A stretch of DNA of 64,000 bases from the NCBI RefSeq assembly GCF_050750585.1, contig NZ_JBOJLM010000018.1:1-64000 (forward strand), in the 5' to 3' direction. The position numbers were made by a program, and so were the translations under genes. Within the stretch, counting starts at the first letter, position 1. Each line of letters begins with the position of its first letter. Positions 8,477 through 18,318 of this stretch are shown in pieces. The notes under the pieces were generated by a model. The model was not told the origin of the DNA, ran no database searches, and saw only the letters and a program-made list of their open reading frames with translations. Origin of the DNA: Salinimicrobium sp050750585. GTDB taxonomy: Bacteria > Bacteroidota > Bacteroidia > Flavobacteriales > Flavobacteriaceae.

Positions 8477-10038
8477 ATTGTTCTATCTTTAAGGGTTCTT
8501 TCCAGCAGCAATAACTTCCTGGCCCAGGTTTTACTCTTCTTCCAGCTTTCTCGCATTTCCCTGTTATACTTAAACGGATTTTTGACAGCTTGCTTATTGT
8601 AATATTTAAGAAGCAGGGAAGTCTTAAAACCCATTAGCTGTTCTTTTGAATAGTATTTTAGCGCATAAGCCATTAGAGTTGGTGATGGTTTTGGTTTAAT
8701 ACGCTCCTTTTCCCAATCCATATTGGTTTTTTCCCGAAAGCCTCCGGTCTCTGCCTTAATATGATGGATTACAAGCCCGGGATGGTATATGATATCACAA
8801 CCCAGGTTACGCAACTGCATCCCATAATCCATATCTTCACCATATCCATGTTCAAAGGCAGGTGAGAATTTTACGCTCCGGGCGAATTCTGCGAGCACAA
8901 CACTATTTCCGGCCCCAAAAGTACCCCATTGCTTTGGCACTGTAAAGTTCTTTTTTTCTCCAGATTGCAGATAACTGGTGGTCAAACCATCAACGCCGAA
9001 TTTTTTAATTTCCTTAAAAATATTTTCCAGTAAGTCTTTATCGAAGCGTTGGTCATCGTCAGAAAAGAATACCCAGTCGGCAGTAGTTTCAGCCAGAGCG
9101 AGATTTCGTGCGTTACATGCTCCTGTGCGGTGAATGAAATGGTGAATGATCTCAAAGGGCCACTTTTCCTTTTTAAGGTAATCAAGATCAGAAACAGAAT
9201 TGGAATCGGGATTTTGTTCTACTATGATCAGCTTACGCGGAAGTAGGGTTTGTTCTGTAAAATCCTTTAGCACATTGTACAAGTGGTCCCGCCTCCCCAT
9301 GGTGGGAATGATCACATCTATTGCCTCAGAAACTTCCGGAAACCTGCAGGATGAGACAGTAATTTCAGAAAGATCCACTTTTTTCTGAAAATATTTCTCT
9401 GTTTTAAATCCCTTAAGGAGAGATTTTACGGGAAACTTCTTCTCGTATTTATACAAGCACCATATTAAGATCATCAACCACACAGAGTTATAGTGCTGGT
9501 AAACAAAGGTAAAAAGCTGGTGTCTGGAAGCGGTGTGAACTACAGGTTTAGCCGGAGGCTCTTTCACAAGGCCTGGTGAACTGTAACAGAAAAGGGAATT
9601 TTGCTGCCCAAGTTTTGCAACAGAATTTATAAGGTATTCAAAGTCCCTGACCCGATTCATTGAAGGCTTAAATAGCAGCAATACCTTCGCATGCACCCCC
9701 CCCACATCCCGGCTCATCCTCCAGGTACCATAGAATACGTCCCGGTTAAGATTAGCAAATGGCAGCTGCTCTACATACCCAATACTCTCAGGTAAAAAGG
9801 TAGACTCCACAGCATAGGATGCCATGATCAAATCGTGGTGAAAAATCTTCTTCCATTCTTCAAGATCCAATTGCTCCGAATGAGCTTCCTCGCACCAGCC
9901 TAATAGTTCATTAGGAAAACGCCCGGCAAGTTCCCATAAAGCAGCTGTACAGCTTTTACTTTTCAGATTTATCTCCTCCCCGTTAGAAGAAATCACTTTC
10001 ACAGGAACAAGGGCTCTTTTATGAACGAGGATCTTCAA
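8473..10038 (-). CDS. Two-part glycosyltransferase: unknown N-terminal region plus GT2 domain
   Basis: 521 residues. From about residue 235 a standard GT-A domain begins: IDVIIPTMGRRDHLYNVL, then LIIVEQNPDS, the DxD region WVFFSDDDQRFDKDLL, and later HGYGEDMDYGMQLRNLG. The first 230 residues lack a clear DxD. Stretches such as FYGTWRMSRDVGG suggest a degenerate second GT-like domain, but I cannot assign it. The gene overlaps the next one by four bases. The length is well above the usual 300-350 residues for a single-domain GT2. Confidence 0.8.
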   Translation of the reverse strand: MKILVHKRALVPVKVISSNGEEINLKSKSCTAALWELAGRFPNELLGWCEEAHSEQLDLEEWKKIFHHDLIMASYAVESTFLPESIGYVEQLPFANLNRDVFYGTWRMSRDVGGVHAKVLLLFKPSMNRVRDFEYLINSVAKLGQQNSLFCYSSPGLVKEPPAKPVVHTASRHQLFTFVYQHYNSVWLMILIWCLYKYEKKFPVKSLLKGFKTEKYFQKKVDLSEITVSSCRFPEVSEAIDVIIPTMGRRDHLYNVLKDFTEQTLLPRKLIIVEQNPDSNSVSDLDYLKKEKWPFEIIHHFIHRTGACNARNLALAETTADWVFFSDDDQRFDKDLLENIFKEIKKFGVDGLTTSYLQSGEKKNFTVPKQWGTFGAGNSVVLAEFARSVKFSPAFEHGYGEDMDYGMQLRNLGCDIIYHPGLVIHHIKAETGGFREKTNMDWEKERIKPKPSPTLMAYALKYYSKEQLMGFKTSLLLKYYNKQAVKNPFKYNREMRESWKKSKTWARKLLLLERTLKDRTI

Positions 10039-10069
10039 ATTCAGGGGCTTTATAACAAAAGTAACACTT

Positions 10070-10708
10070 TCAATACTTACTTAATCTGTATAAGTTTTTA
10101 ACTTTGGTAGAGATTTTCTCCTTATAACACCATAAATATTGATGTACTGTAGGCTCTATAAATATAACTTTTAATCCACTCTGCCAATGCTTAACAGGAA
10201 AAGGACTATAACTTTTATTCTTTTCTGTACTAATGGTGTGAACAGTTAAATGATTGGGAAAAAGATCCTGTAATGTTTTTTGCTGTAGCCCGCGATCCCC
10301 TTCAATAGCAATTATACCATGTTTCGAAATAAGGGATCTAATTTTACCAAGGTGGGAATCAGTTCCATCAATGATTATCAGATCATATAGATGCTTATCA
10401 GGGACAGAACCTAAATCGGGATAGATAGAAAGTCTCTTGTACTCAGCTCCCAAATTAGCAGGCAATGAAGTGAGGCAAAAGACATTATTTTCAATTCCGA
10501 CATATTGATTTATTTCATCTGCCCTTGTTGCTTTTAATATACTGCCAGCTATGCTCCCAATTCCCAATCCAACTTCAAAGACGTTCTTAACCTTGAAAAT
10601 TTTAATGATTTCAGCCAGTTTTAAAATCGCATATTCACCGGCTATATGTTGATTTCCCTCCAGACCGGAAAATTTTTTATAAGAGGTTTTCAAAGAAGAA
10701 TATTTCAC
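10070..10708 (-). CDS. Rossmann-fold protein, methyltransferase-like
   Basis: 212 residues with a GTG start. VKNVFEVGLGIGSIAGSIL near residue 38 resembles SAM motif I, and YDLIIIDGTDSHLGKI near 115 resembles the post-IV acidic strand of class I methyltransferases. The C-terminal third has no recognised motif. It is in an array of glycosyltransferases and shares their direction, so a glycan- or precursor-methylating role is plausible but not shown. It could also be a non-catalytic relative. Confidence 0.6.
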   Translation of the reverse strand: MKYSSLKTSYKKFSGLEGNQHIAGEYAILKLAEIIKIFKVKNVFEVGLGIGSIAGSILKATRADEINQYVGIENNVFCLTSLPANLGAEYKRLSIYPDLGSVPDKHLYDLIIIDGTDSHLGKIRSLISKHGIIAIEGDRGLQQKTLQDLFPNHLTVHTISTEKNKSYSPFPVKHWQSGLKVIFIEPTVHQYLWCYKEKISTKVKNLYRLSKY

Positions 10709-10717
10709 GGAAATTTA

Positions 10718-11797
10718 TTAAAATTTAATACCTATGGTTATTCCATTAAGATCTTTATGAATGTTATAAAAGTAGGGTTGGTTGCGGTATAAGGAAATAA
10801 GATGGAGCAATACCAGGTCATTTACTTCTTTTAAGGTATAGTATTCAGGGACTTTTTTTCGAAGAATTCTTTTCAAATTATAAAGCAGGGATCTTTGATA
10901 CTGGCTTTTCTTTATCTCAATTTTCACAAATTTGTTCTTAAAAGAAGGAAACTGGCCATATAATAGATCATCAATTTTTCTTTTTTCATTATCTAAAGTT
11001 ATGTCTGGTTTTAACTGATCTAAAAATTCAAAATCCTTTTTACTCATAACCACTCCCCACTCTTCACAATTTGTTGCGGTAGTTTTATTCTCAATTGCCC
11101 ATTGAAGATGTTGATGGTTGAGCTGTACAATTCCGGTGATTTGAAGGTCCCGGGTCAAAATTTTTTTTTCTTTGCTGCGGTAAGATGAGTGCCACTGGTG
11201 CAAGAGCAAAACCTCTTTATCTTTATCATAAAATTCAACCTCATAACCGGCATTTTTTAAACGCACGTGTATATCGGTATCCTCGGCACCCCAAAAATGA
11301 TAGAATTCGTCAAACCCGCGAAGCTCTTGTAATACTTTTACCGGAAACATAGTTAAGCCGGTTGCTTCCCATGTGCTTTTCCTGAAGTTCCCGGTTGTAA
11401 AATGATCCTCCAATACTTCAACTCCTTCAGCAAGAAATCCCACCTGAAAATAGGTGATTCTTTCATTATCCTGAAGCTGAATGGCCTTTTGGATAAATTC
11501 AGGATGAAATATAATATCCACATCGGCTACAAAACAATAGCCCGATTCCAGTGTCTTTATCACCGAATTTAAAGCACGACTTTTATTCCAGGGTTGATGT
11601 TGTGTATAATAATAAATATAATCAATAAAAGAATAGCGACCACAAAGCAGCCTCGCCTTTCCGGCTGTTTCAATTTCAGAACCGTAATCAACAAATTTAA
11701 CTTTGAAATTAGCAGAAGTTTGTTCTTTAAGGGAAAGAAAAGAATTTTCGACTCTTGTTAAGTTGCGGTTTCGATATGGATATATAATAGTTATCAT
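10718..11797 (-). CDS. Glycosyltransferase, GT2 with galactosyltransferase-type C-terminal half
   Basis: 359 residues. The GT-A N-terminus is TIIYPYRNRNLTRVENSF, with the metal-binding CFVADVDIIFHPEF near residue 95. GFDEFYHFWGAEDTDIHVRL near residue 165 is typical of the Glyco_transf_7C domain of chondroitin-synthase-like and beta-1,4-galactosyltransferase enzymes. The first four bases overlap the preceding gene. The donor is likely a UDP-hexose or UDP-HexNAc by family analogy. Confidence 0.85.
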   Translation of the reverse strand: MITIIYPYRNRNLTRVENSFLSLKEQTSANFKVKFVDYGSEIETAGKARLLCGRYSFIDYIYYYTQHQPWNKSRALNSVIKTLESGYCFVADVDIIFHPEFIQKAIQLQDNERITYFQVGFLAEGVEVLEDHFTTGNFRKSTWEATGLTMFPVKVLQELRGFDEFYHFWGAEDTDIHVRLKNAGYEVEFYDKDKEVLLLHQWHSSYRSKEKKILTRDLQITGIVQLNHQHLQWAIENKTTATNCEEWGVVMSKKDFEFLDQLKPDITLDNEKRKIDDLLYGQFPSFKNKFVKIEIKKSQYQRSLLYNLKRILRKKVPEYYTLKEVNDLVLLHLISLYRNQPYFYNIHKDLNGITIGIKF

Positions 11798-12963
11798 TTA
11801 TTCTCTGCCATTCTGGTTTTTAAACTATTCTCTACAACCTTATACGCCGCCAGAACATTTTTCCGAATATAACCTCTCTCAAGTTTAGGTTTTATATTCA
11901 GGTTATTAAAATCCACACCGGCCTGCAACATTTCATGATTATTCAGCGCTGTCTCTATAGTGGAGGCTATGGCAGAAGAATCCTCAGGATCTTTAATTAA
12001 TAACCCATTAAAATTATCTTTTATATTTTCTGAAGTAGCCCCGCCGGGATTAGACTGAATTGGAAATGCACCCATAACTATGGCTTCCAAAAGTGTGTTA
12101 GGTGTTCCGTCAGAAGTGCTATTCCCTATATATATTATTGATTCTCCCATAATTTTCATTAGGATATCAAATGGCAAATTTCCATATACTTTAATGTTAT
12201 TAAATTGCTTTAAGGAAGAACCCTCAACAAAATCAAAAACTTCAGGAGTCGCTCCAAAAATGACAATCTTATAATTACCTAATTGACTTTTCAAGTTTAG
12301 AATTGCCTTTAAAACTGATATGCATTTCCCGTGCAGACCCTGATACCCCTTGATTAAAATAAGGTTTCTATCTGTCTGATTCTTTATAAGCGGATCAAGA
12401 GTATTGAAATCATAACCACCACCACCCGGGAAAACCCCTAGAAATTCCCCCTGAAAACCATGTTTTCTGGCGATATTATAATCCCGCTGGCAATCTGCGA
12501 ACATATAATTTATTTCTGGTAAAGTTTTTTTCATTCCTTTGAGATGTTTCGGAAGCCCCTGGTAATAATACATATCACTACCCCAGGCTGAATAGATCCA
12601 TTTCACTCCAGGAAATTTTTTCATCACGTTTAAAACAGGAATTCCTGCCAGGTACATCACAAAACTGTGAACTACATCTGGTTGAATCTTTTTTATCTGA
12701 ATTTCAAGTTGAACCTGAAGATTACGTTCATTAAAGATGTTAATGATTTTCGTAAAGTAAGACGCCTTTTCTTTTAAAAAATATCTTCCCGGATAATCCC
12801 ATCTATATCGCCACCCAGTGAGATGTTCTACAAAGCTTAAATGCTTCACCTCAGTTTTCGAATCCAAAACATCAAGCCAGTACACTTCATGTCCAGAATC
12901 CTTTAACTGTCTCGTCCAATTTATAAAATGGGGAGAGAAAATAGATAGCATTAAAATTTTCAT
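11794..12963 (-). CDS. Glycosyltransferase, GT4 type
   Basis: 389 residues. The N-terminus MKILMLSIFSPHFINW is followed by acceptor-domain motifs (PDVVHSFVMYLAGIPVL) and, in the C-terminal half, STSDGTPNTLLEAIVMGAFP near residue 285, the donor-site region in which EGxPNxxLEA is normal (here DGTPNTLLEA). The start codon directly follows the stop of the upstream gene, and the 3' end overlaps the downstream GT2 gene by four bases, so the three form one operon. Confidence 0.85.
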   Translation of the reverse strand: MKILMLSIFSPHFINWTRQLKDSGHEVYWLDVLDSKTEVKHLSFVEHLTGWRYRWDYPGRYFLKEKASYFTKIINIFNERNLQVQLEIQIKKIQPDVVHSFVMYLAGIPVLNVMKKFPGVKWIYSAWGSDMYYYQGLPKHLKGMKKTLPEINYMFADCQRDYNIARKHGFQGEFLGVFPGGGGYDFNTLDPLIKNQTDRNLILIKGYQGLHGKCISVLKAILNLKSQLGNYKIVIFGATPEVFDFVEGSSLKQFNNIKVYGNLPFDILMKIMGESIIYIGNSTSDGTPNTLLEAIVMGAFPIQSNPGGATSENIKDNFNGLLIKDPEDSSAIASTIETALNNHEMLQAGVDFNNLNIKPKLERGYIRKNVLAAYKVVENSLKTRMAENK

Positions 12964-14214
12964 TTATAATCTTAGTAATTGATCGCTTAGGTAATCTATT
13001 GATAAATATTTATTTAAATTTTCATAATTATAACCAGCTTCACATTTTGAAGCTTTCCACGTTTGATATAAACCACCAATAATCTCTGAAATTTTTTCCA
13101 CATCATCAATTTCACTCCACCAGGGATAATCATCTCCCAGTAATCTCCTGGATTCACTGTAGTAAGGACCTAAAAGTAAGATGGGTTTTCCCGCTTGGAT
13201 ACAATGGGGGAATTTTCCCGGAAGGAAAGGACTTATAGGACCTTTGGCTTCAAGAATAACATTGACCGCCGCACTATATTGTATGGCATGAACCTGTGCA
13301 AAAGGTAAATTGTCATCACTGCTATAAAATTGACTTAATTCTTCTTTAATTTTTTCAAACTTATTAGCATAAATGGATTTTGGACCTAAAAAAAGCAGCT
13401 GACTGTTTGATGCCGCTTCTGGTACTACTTTCAAAAACATACCAAAAGCTTTGATCAAACCCATGGGATTCCTGGCACTCATTAAAGCCCCTGCATGAAC
13501 AATAGTAAAAGCTTCCTGTTTAAAAAAATCTGGTAATTCTGAAGTGTCAATCTTTCCTTCAACTATCTGATGTGGAACTATCACTCGCTTTCCTTTTAGT
13601 GGTGGATAATAACTCTCCATCCATTCTGCCAGCAGTTTACTGGGATAAGCTGCGTATAGTGCTTTTTCGGCTACCTGTAAGAAAAATTTTCTTTTTTGCT
13701 GATGCCCCGGTTCCACCCAATCGTAAGGTCTCGGATAAGAATGCATCGGATAAGGATCATGAATGTATGCCACCCACTTGGAATGGAATTCGGGTATTCT
13801 CAGCAAAGCATGATGGGGTCTAAAACTGGCACCCTTACTCAAAGTTAAAACCAGGTCTGGTTTAAAATCTTCAATATTCCTCAACCCGCGAACTATGCTA
13901 TTCCTGTCATTCAAATGGGCAAGTGAAAAACCTGAATATTTCTCAAAGACTCTGTTCAAGTCAAAGCTTAGGTATTTGCGCCCTAGATTTGACAGCCGAC
14001 TAAGCAAAAAAAGAAGGCTTTTTCTATTTTCAGTTATTGCTACGCAGTCCACTCCACTCATTTGAATTTCGCTCCGGGTGTAATGGTAGACCTTAATATT
14101 AAAACCTGCTTTTTGTAAGTTTTTTATTAAAGCAACATTTGCTTTAGAGCCACTACTATCTTCAACATTTATCGACTCGGCGACAACAAGAATTGATTTC
14201 TTTATTTCACCCAT
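12964..14214 (-). CDS. Glycosyltransferase-like protein, GT-B fold
   Basis: 416 residues. The first strand is KKSILVVAESINVEDSSGSK. An acceptor-side region SKWVAYIHDPYPMHSYPRPY lies near residue 140, and AFTIVHAGALMSARNPMGLIKAF near residue 235 opens the donor domain. The usual E-x7-E signature is replaced by ISPFLPGKFPHCIQAGKPIL. The same PGK variant (NILPGKVPVIASLNKPFL) occurs in the protein at 15371-16591, so the two belong to one subfamily. The gene overlaps wecB by eight bases. Confidence 0.75.
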   Translation of the reverse strand: MGEIKKSILVVAESINVEDSSGSKANVALIKNLQKAGFNIKVYHYTRSEIQMSGVDCVAITENRKSLLFLLSRLSNLGRKYLSFDLNRVFEKYSGFSLAHLNDRNSIVRGLRNIEDFKPDLVLTLSKGASFRPHHALLRIPEFHSKWVAYIHDPYPMHSYPRPYDWVEPGHQQKRKFFLQVAEKALYAAYPSKLLAEWMESYYPPLKGKRVIVPHQIVEGKIDTSELPDFFKQEAFTIVHAGALMSARNPMGLIKAFGMFLKVVPEAASNSQLLFLGPKSIYANKFEKIKEELSQFYSSDDNLPFAQVHAIQYSAAVNVILEAKGPISPFLPGKFPHCIQAGKPILLLGPYYSESRRLLGDDYPWWSEIDDVEKISEIIGGLYQTWKASKCEAGYNYENLNKYLSIDYLSDQLLRL

Positions 14215-15313
14215 ACTTCCCTAATAAAGTTTTTATAATTCTTTGGGAAGCAAATCCATCCCCAAAAGGATTTTCAATGGCAGAAAGATCTGGAGGAGAA
14301 TTCAGGCAATTCATAGCAGCATCAAAGATTTTCTGTTCAGAAGTCCCCGTTAAAAAAGCAAAACCTTTTTCCACACCTTCTGGCCTCTCTGTATTTTCCC
14401 TGGTAACAATGACCTGTTTTTTAAAACTGGGAGCCTCTTCCTGAATCCCTCCAGAATCTGAAATTATTAGATCCGCCTCCGCCATTAACCAGATAAAGGA
14501 AGGGTAGTTAAGGGGAGCGATAAGATTAATATTTGGGACATTACTCAAAATTTCAGCTACAGGAATTTGAACGGAAGGATTGAAGTGAACAGGAAAAATA
14601 ATTTGCACAGATTGATTCTCTACAATTTTTACTAAAGCACGGCAAACCTCTTCTATACCCTTTCCAAAATTTTCTCTGCGATGGCCGGTTACCAGAATCA
14701 ATTTCTTTTTAATATCAATTACTGTTTTTAATTGACTAATTTCTTCATTTTCCTTCTGGTAATCTAAATGGGATTTACCCAAAAATAGCGCATCAATAAC
14801 AGTGTTTCCCGTTATGAAAATTTTATCTTCAGAAACAGATTCTTTTAATAGATTGGTCTTACCAGATTCGGTAGCTGTAAAATGAAATTCTGCAATTTTA
14901 CTAATTAATTGCCGGTTTGCCTCTTCCGGGAAAGGGGAGTTTAAATTAAAAGTTCTTAACCCGGCCTCAATGTGAGCGACAGGAACTTTCCTGTGAAATG
15001 CAGCTATAGAAGCCATTAAAGCTGTCGTCGTGTCTCCTTGTACTAAGATCACCTCCGGCCGTTCCTTTTCGATAATCGCATCAAACTCTTTTAGTATAGA
15101 CGCACTTAAAATGTTTAGACTTTGATCCTTAGTCATAAGATCCAGGTCATAATCTGGTTGTATTTTAAAGAACTTTAATACACCATCCAACATTTCTCTA
15201 TGTTGACCAGTGACACACACTATGTGCTTTATACCCAATAGTTTTAGCTCATGTATAATAGGTGCCATTTTAATAGCTTCAGGACGGGTTCCAAAACAAA
15301 GCAGAAGTTTCAT
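14207..15313 (-). CDS. wecB: UDP-N-acetylglucosamine 2-epimerase (non-hydrolysing)
   Basis: 368 residues, full length for the family, which interconverts UDP-GlcNAc and UDP-ManNAc. Diagnostic motifs are present in order: FGTRPEAIKMAPI, GQHREMLDGVL, VQGDTTTALMA, HIEAGLRTF, PFPEEANRQL, VTGHRRENFGKG, SDSGGIQEEAPSF and RENTERPEG. The product can be oxidised to ManNAcA or used directly, but no dehydrogenase for that step is seen in the window. The enzyme is distinct from the hydrolysing NeuC at 41627. Confidence 0.95.
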   Translation of the reverse strand: MKLLLCFGTRPEAIKMAPIIHELKLLGIKHIVCVTGQHREMLDGVLKFFKIQPDYDLDLMTKDQSLNILSASILKEFDAIIEKERPEVILVQGDTTTALMASIAAFHRKVPVAHIEAGLRTFNLNSPFPEEANRQLISKIAEFHFTATESGKTNLLKESVSEDKIFITGNTVIDALFLGKSHLDYQKENEEISQLKTVIDIKKKLILVTGHRRENFGKGIEEVCRALVKIVENQSVQIIFPVHFNPSVQIPVAEILSNVPNINLIAPLNYPSFIWLMAEADLIISDSGGIQEEAPSFKKQVIVTRENTERPEGVEKGFAFLTGTSEQKIFDAAMNCLNSPPDLSAIENPFGDGFASQRIIKTLLGKYG

Positions 15314-15370
15314 TTCTTAGTGAGGCAGGTTATGAAAGTTGATTTATACAAACATATAAAACAAGAAGGT

Positions 15371-16591
15371 TTAAAAACTGTTTCCATCCTTTAATATTGC
15401 CTTCAGCCGGTTATTGAAATTCTTCTCATTGAAATACCCTCTAAAAGGATCTTCTTTAAATTTCTTTTCCAAAGATACTGAGGCAATAAGGTGCTCCAGT
15501 TTCTGCATAATTTCTCCCCTGTCATCACAGCAGGCCACAAATGCAGGTTCATAAAGTAGCCTTCGCAATTCACTTTTTATAGGAGAGAGACAGAGAAAGG
15601 GTTTATTGAGAGAGGCAATAACAGGAACCTTCCCCGGCAAGATATTACTACACTCCCTACAATTCTCCAGAATGATAAGAATGTCTGTTTGATACTTCAT
15701 TTCCTGTAAGGACTCTACAAAAGCCATCTGCTCAAGAAAAATAAGATTAGGATAATGTTGATATTTTTTAGTTATTTCTGCACTATAAGGTCCGGTTATT
15801 CTCAACAGGAATTGCGTTGTTTCCCGAAAAGAACTTTTTCTGTTTAGTAATTCCAGGTAAGCATCCAGAAGTATTTCCAGATTTCTGCCCGTTTGAACCG
15901 CCCCCTGATAGGTTATCACCATTTTTTTCCTGCTCTCAGTATTCTTCTTTTCGGGAAAACTTTCAAATACAGTCGGCGTAAATTGATGAGGCAAAGTGTA
16001 AAACCTTTTATTTGACCCATACAGAAACTCCATATCTTCAGACAGGGATTGAGAAGGCGTAATACAGGTTTTTGCCTGCTGCACCACTTCCCACATCCTT
16101 TTCAATCTGTTTAATTCCAGTCCGGAAAGTGAAAGATCTGTACCCGGATCCCAGAATTGAGGATAAGGATCGTGGAAATTTACAATAGCTTTTCTAAGTA
16201 AAGGCCGATCTTTACTCGCCAGAATAGTTTCAAAATTATTCCCGGCACTCCTGATGAATATGTGATCATATTTTTCACAATCTATCTTTTTTAAATGCCG
16301 CCGGTATTGATGAAGAATGTATTTTTCGTTTAAAGGAACCTTAAAGATCCTCCAGTAAAGGTGATTTATTGTTTTAATGATCTTGAGGGGGGATCTTCTT
16401 ACCCGGATCACTTCCATAGCATCAACCGGCAGCAATTTCAGCTGATCTTCACTTTGTGTATTTGTGAAGTAAAGAACTGAAATTTTTGCCTCAGGATATG
16501 CCTCTCTTAATCTGTACAGAAAGGAACGGGAAACGATTCCTTCGCTGGTCCCCGAGATCTTAAGATCCTGAACAATTAAAAGAAATTTCAT
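15371..16591 (-). CDS. Glycosyltransferase-like protein, GT-B fold
   Basis: 406 residues. MKFLLIVQDLKISGTSEGI opens the acceptor domain, AIVNFHDPYPQFWDPGTD lies near residue 135, KMVITYQGAVQTGRNLEILL near residue 225 starts the donor domain, and NILPGKVPVIASLNKPFL near 325 replaces the typical E-x7-E motif. This is the same architecture as the protein at 12964-14214, and the two are probably paralogues. The start overlaps the upstream GT2 gene by four bases. A 57-base gap separates it from wecB. Confidence 0.75.
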   Translation of the reverse strand: MKFLLIVQDLKISGTSEGIVSRSFLYRLREAYPEAKISVLYFTNTQSEDQLKLLPVDAMEVIRVRRSPLKIIKTINHLYWRIFKVPLNEKYILHQYRRHLKKIDCEKYDHIFIRSAGNNFETILASKDRPLLRKAIVNFHDPYPQFWDPGTDLSLSGLELNRLKRMWEVVQQAKTCITPSQSLSEDMEFLYGSNKRFYTLPHQFTPTVFESFPEKKNTESRKKMVITYQGAVQTGRNLEILLDAYLELLNRKSSFRETTQFLLRITGPYSAEITKKYQHYPNLIFLEQMAFVESLQEMKYQTDILIILENCRECSNILPGKVPVIASLNKPFLCLSPIKSELRRLLYEPAFVACCDDRGEIMQKLEHLIASVSLEKKFKEDPFRGYFNEKNFNNRLKAILKDGNSF

Positions 16592-17526
16592 CTTTCCGTT
16601 CTTTTCTTTAAATCATTAACCAAATTAAAGTACCTCTTTAACAGGGGGTAAAATACATAGCCCAGCTTGTATTTGGATTTTTCTATGATAGAAGAGTCAA
16701 CTGTTTTGAGAGTATATTGAATAATAGAATAGTCTTTAAAAAAAAATCCCATCCTGATAAAATACTGTTTTAATTCAGCTGAAAAAAGATCTTTCTTCTT
16801 TAAATTATCTATTACAAGTTTAACCGCCTGGCTGTAGGAACTTCTTCTAACCGGATCATTACTGTAAAATTCTCCCGTATTAGAATCTTTGTGTTTTCTG
16901 CCATAGAAGAGCACTTTATTAATAGTAATTCCAACAGTTCCTTCTGATAAGATCCTCAAGTAACACTCCCATTCCTCCGCGTACATTAAATCTTCTTTAA
17001 AGTAATTGCCATCAAAACATTCCCGTCGCCACATCACCTGGCAGGAATTGAATGGAATTGTGCCAACGACGACCTCTTCCAGATTAGTTATTTTGAGCAT
17101 TTTTTTCGAATATTCTAATCTGCGATCAAATTCCACATCAAAATTTCCCCGAAAAACATCCTTCAAATATCTGCAATAAGAAACAGAGCTATTTTTTAGT
17201 TCAGCTACACAAATCTTTAAATTATCGGGATGGGCTATATCATCATCGTCAAAAAAGATCATGTAATCTCCTTTAGCTACATCTAATCCATAGTTGCGAC
17301 AGCCCGGGAGGCCTTTTTTGTGATTTACAGGTCTTCTGTTATACTTTATTCTTTGGTCGGTTAGGCTAATAGCTTTGATTACCTCCTCCGTTTCATCAGT
17401 AGAACCATCATCTATTACCAGGCATTCCCAGTTATTATACGACTGATTAAGGACAGAATTCAAGCTCTCACCTATTAAATGAGCCCGATTATAAGTAGCC
17501 ATAATTATAGAAACCTTAGGCGCCAT
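16588..17526 (-). CDS. Glycosyltransferase, GT2 type
   Basis: 312 residues. VSIIMATYNRAHLIGESLNS, CLVIDDGSTDETEEVI and YMIFFDDDDIAHPDNL are the three standard GT-A motifs within the first 110 residues. It is clearly related to the protein at 19341-20294 (shared YNRAHLI, NWECL, CRN and FDxDD blocks). It overlaps the downstream gene by four bases. The sequence from here to about 31 kb is more AT-rich than the flanks. Confidence 0.9.
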   Translation of the reverse strand: MAPKVSIIMATYNRAHLIGESLNSVLNQSYNNWECLVIDDGSTDETEEVIKAISLTDQRIKYNRRPVNHKKGLPGCRNYGLDVAKGDYMIFFDDDDIAHPDNLKICVAELKNSSVSYCRYLKDVFRGNFDVEFDRRLEYSKKMLKITNLEEVVVGTIPFNSCQVMWRRECFDGNYFKEDLMYAEEWECYLRILSEGTVGITINKVLFYGRKHKDSNTGEFYSNDPVRRSSYSQAVKLVIDNLKKKDLFSAELKQYFIRMGFFFKDYSIIQYTLKTVDSSIIEKSKYKLGYVFYPLLKRYFNLVNDLKKRTER

Positions 17527-17528
17527 AT

Positions 17529-18269
17529 TTATTTTTTTAATTCAACCACCATAGTTTCCAGAATATTAAATTTTTCAGGGATAACTGTACCATGTTTTTC
17601 TATGTTCTGAAAAGCTTTGATGGAACTCTCATGAACTTTTGCAATTTTGCATTCAGAATAACCTGATTGAATAGCTAAAGCATAAATACTATCAAAATTA
17701 TGAATCATCTTATGCCCCCAGGCTTTATAAAAATTATTGATGACATAACAGTAAAATTTACTTTCATCCTTGATCGATTCCTTTACAGCCGATAGATAGG
17801 GAGAGGTTTCAACTGCCCATTTAATATATTCCTCGTGTAATTCTTTATCTGGGTTATTATATAATCTGTTAAGAAAACCCAAAGAAGGAGTAGCGATTCG
17901 CATGATACCGTTTGGCTTTAATATCCGAAGTGATTCCCTTAGCATAATTACCTGCTGTTCTACATTAAGATGTTCAAAAAGATGTTCTGAAAATATGAAA
18001 TCAAAACTCTCTGTACTTAGCGGGAATTCTTCGCCGGCGTCTAAATAGGCAATCCTCTCATCACTATCATCAATATCTGTATTTAACCATCCCTCAAGAA
18101 AATTTGCGCCACATCCTATATGAAGTTTAATTTCAGAATTTCCCTCACCATATGAACGGAATAGGTTCTCCTGTTTGGTAAAACGTCTTTTCAACAGCCT
18201 TCTATCCCTAAAAACTTCATAAAACGAATAAGGAGAAACTTGCGAAAGCTTTTTTATTTTTTTCTTCAT
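17529..18269 (-). CDS. Class I SAM-dependent methyltransferase
   Basis: 246 residues. KLHIGCGANFLEGWLNTDID near residue 50 is SAM motif I in the form common to polysaccharide-cluster methyltransferases (LNIGCGxxxxxGWINxD). FDFIFSEHLFEHLNVEQQ near 95 and LRILKPNGIMRIATPSLGFL follow. It probably methylates a sugar or a chain end; chain-terminating methylation can control O-antigen length in ABC-exported systems, but nothing here proves that role. Two bases separate it from the next gene. Confidence 0.87.
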   Translation of the reverse strand: MKKKIKKLSQVSPYSFYEVFRDRRLLKRRFTKQENLFRSYGEGNSEIKLHIGCGANFLEGWLNTDIDDSDERIAYLDAGEEFPLSTESFDFIFSEHLFEHLNVEQQVIMLRESLRILKPNGIMRIATPSLGFLNRLYNNPDKELHEEYIKWAVETSPYLSAVKESIKDESKFYCYVINNFYKAWGHKMIHNFDSIYALAIQSGYSECKIAKVHESSIKAFQNIEKHGTVIPEKFNILETMVVELKK

Positions 18270-18318
18270 AAATAAGTGATCTAGAATAGCTAAGGGAAAT
18301 TCAATCCAGGTAATTCCA

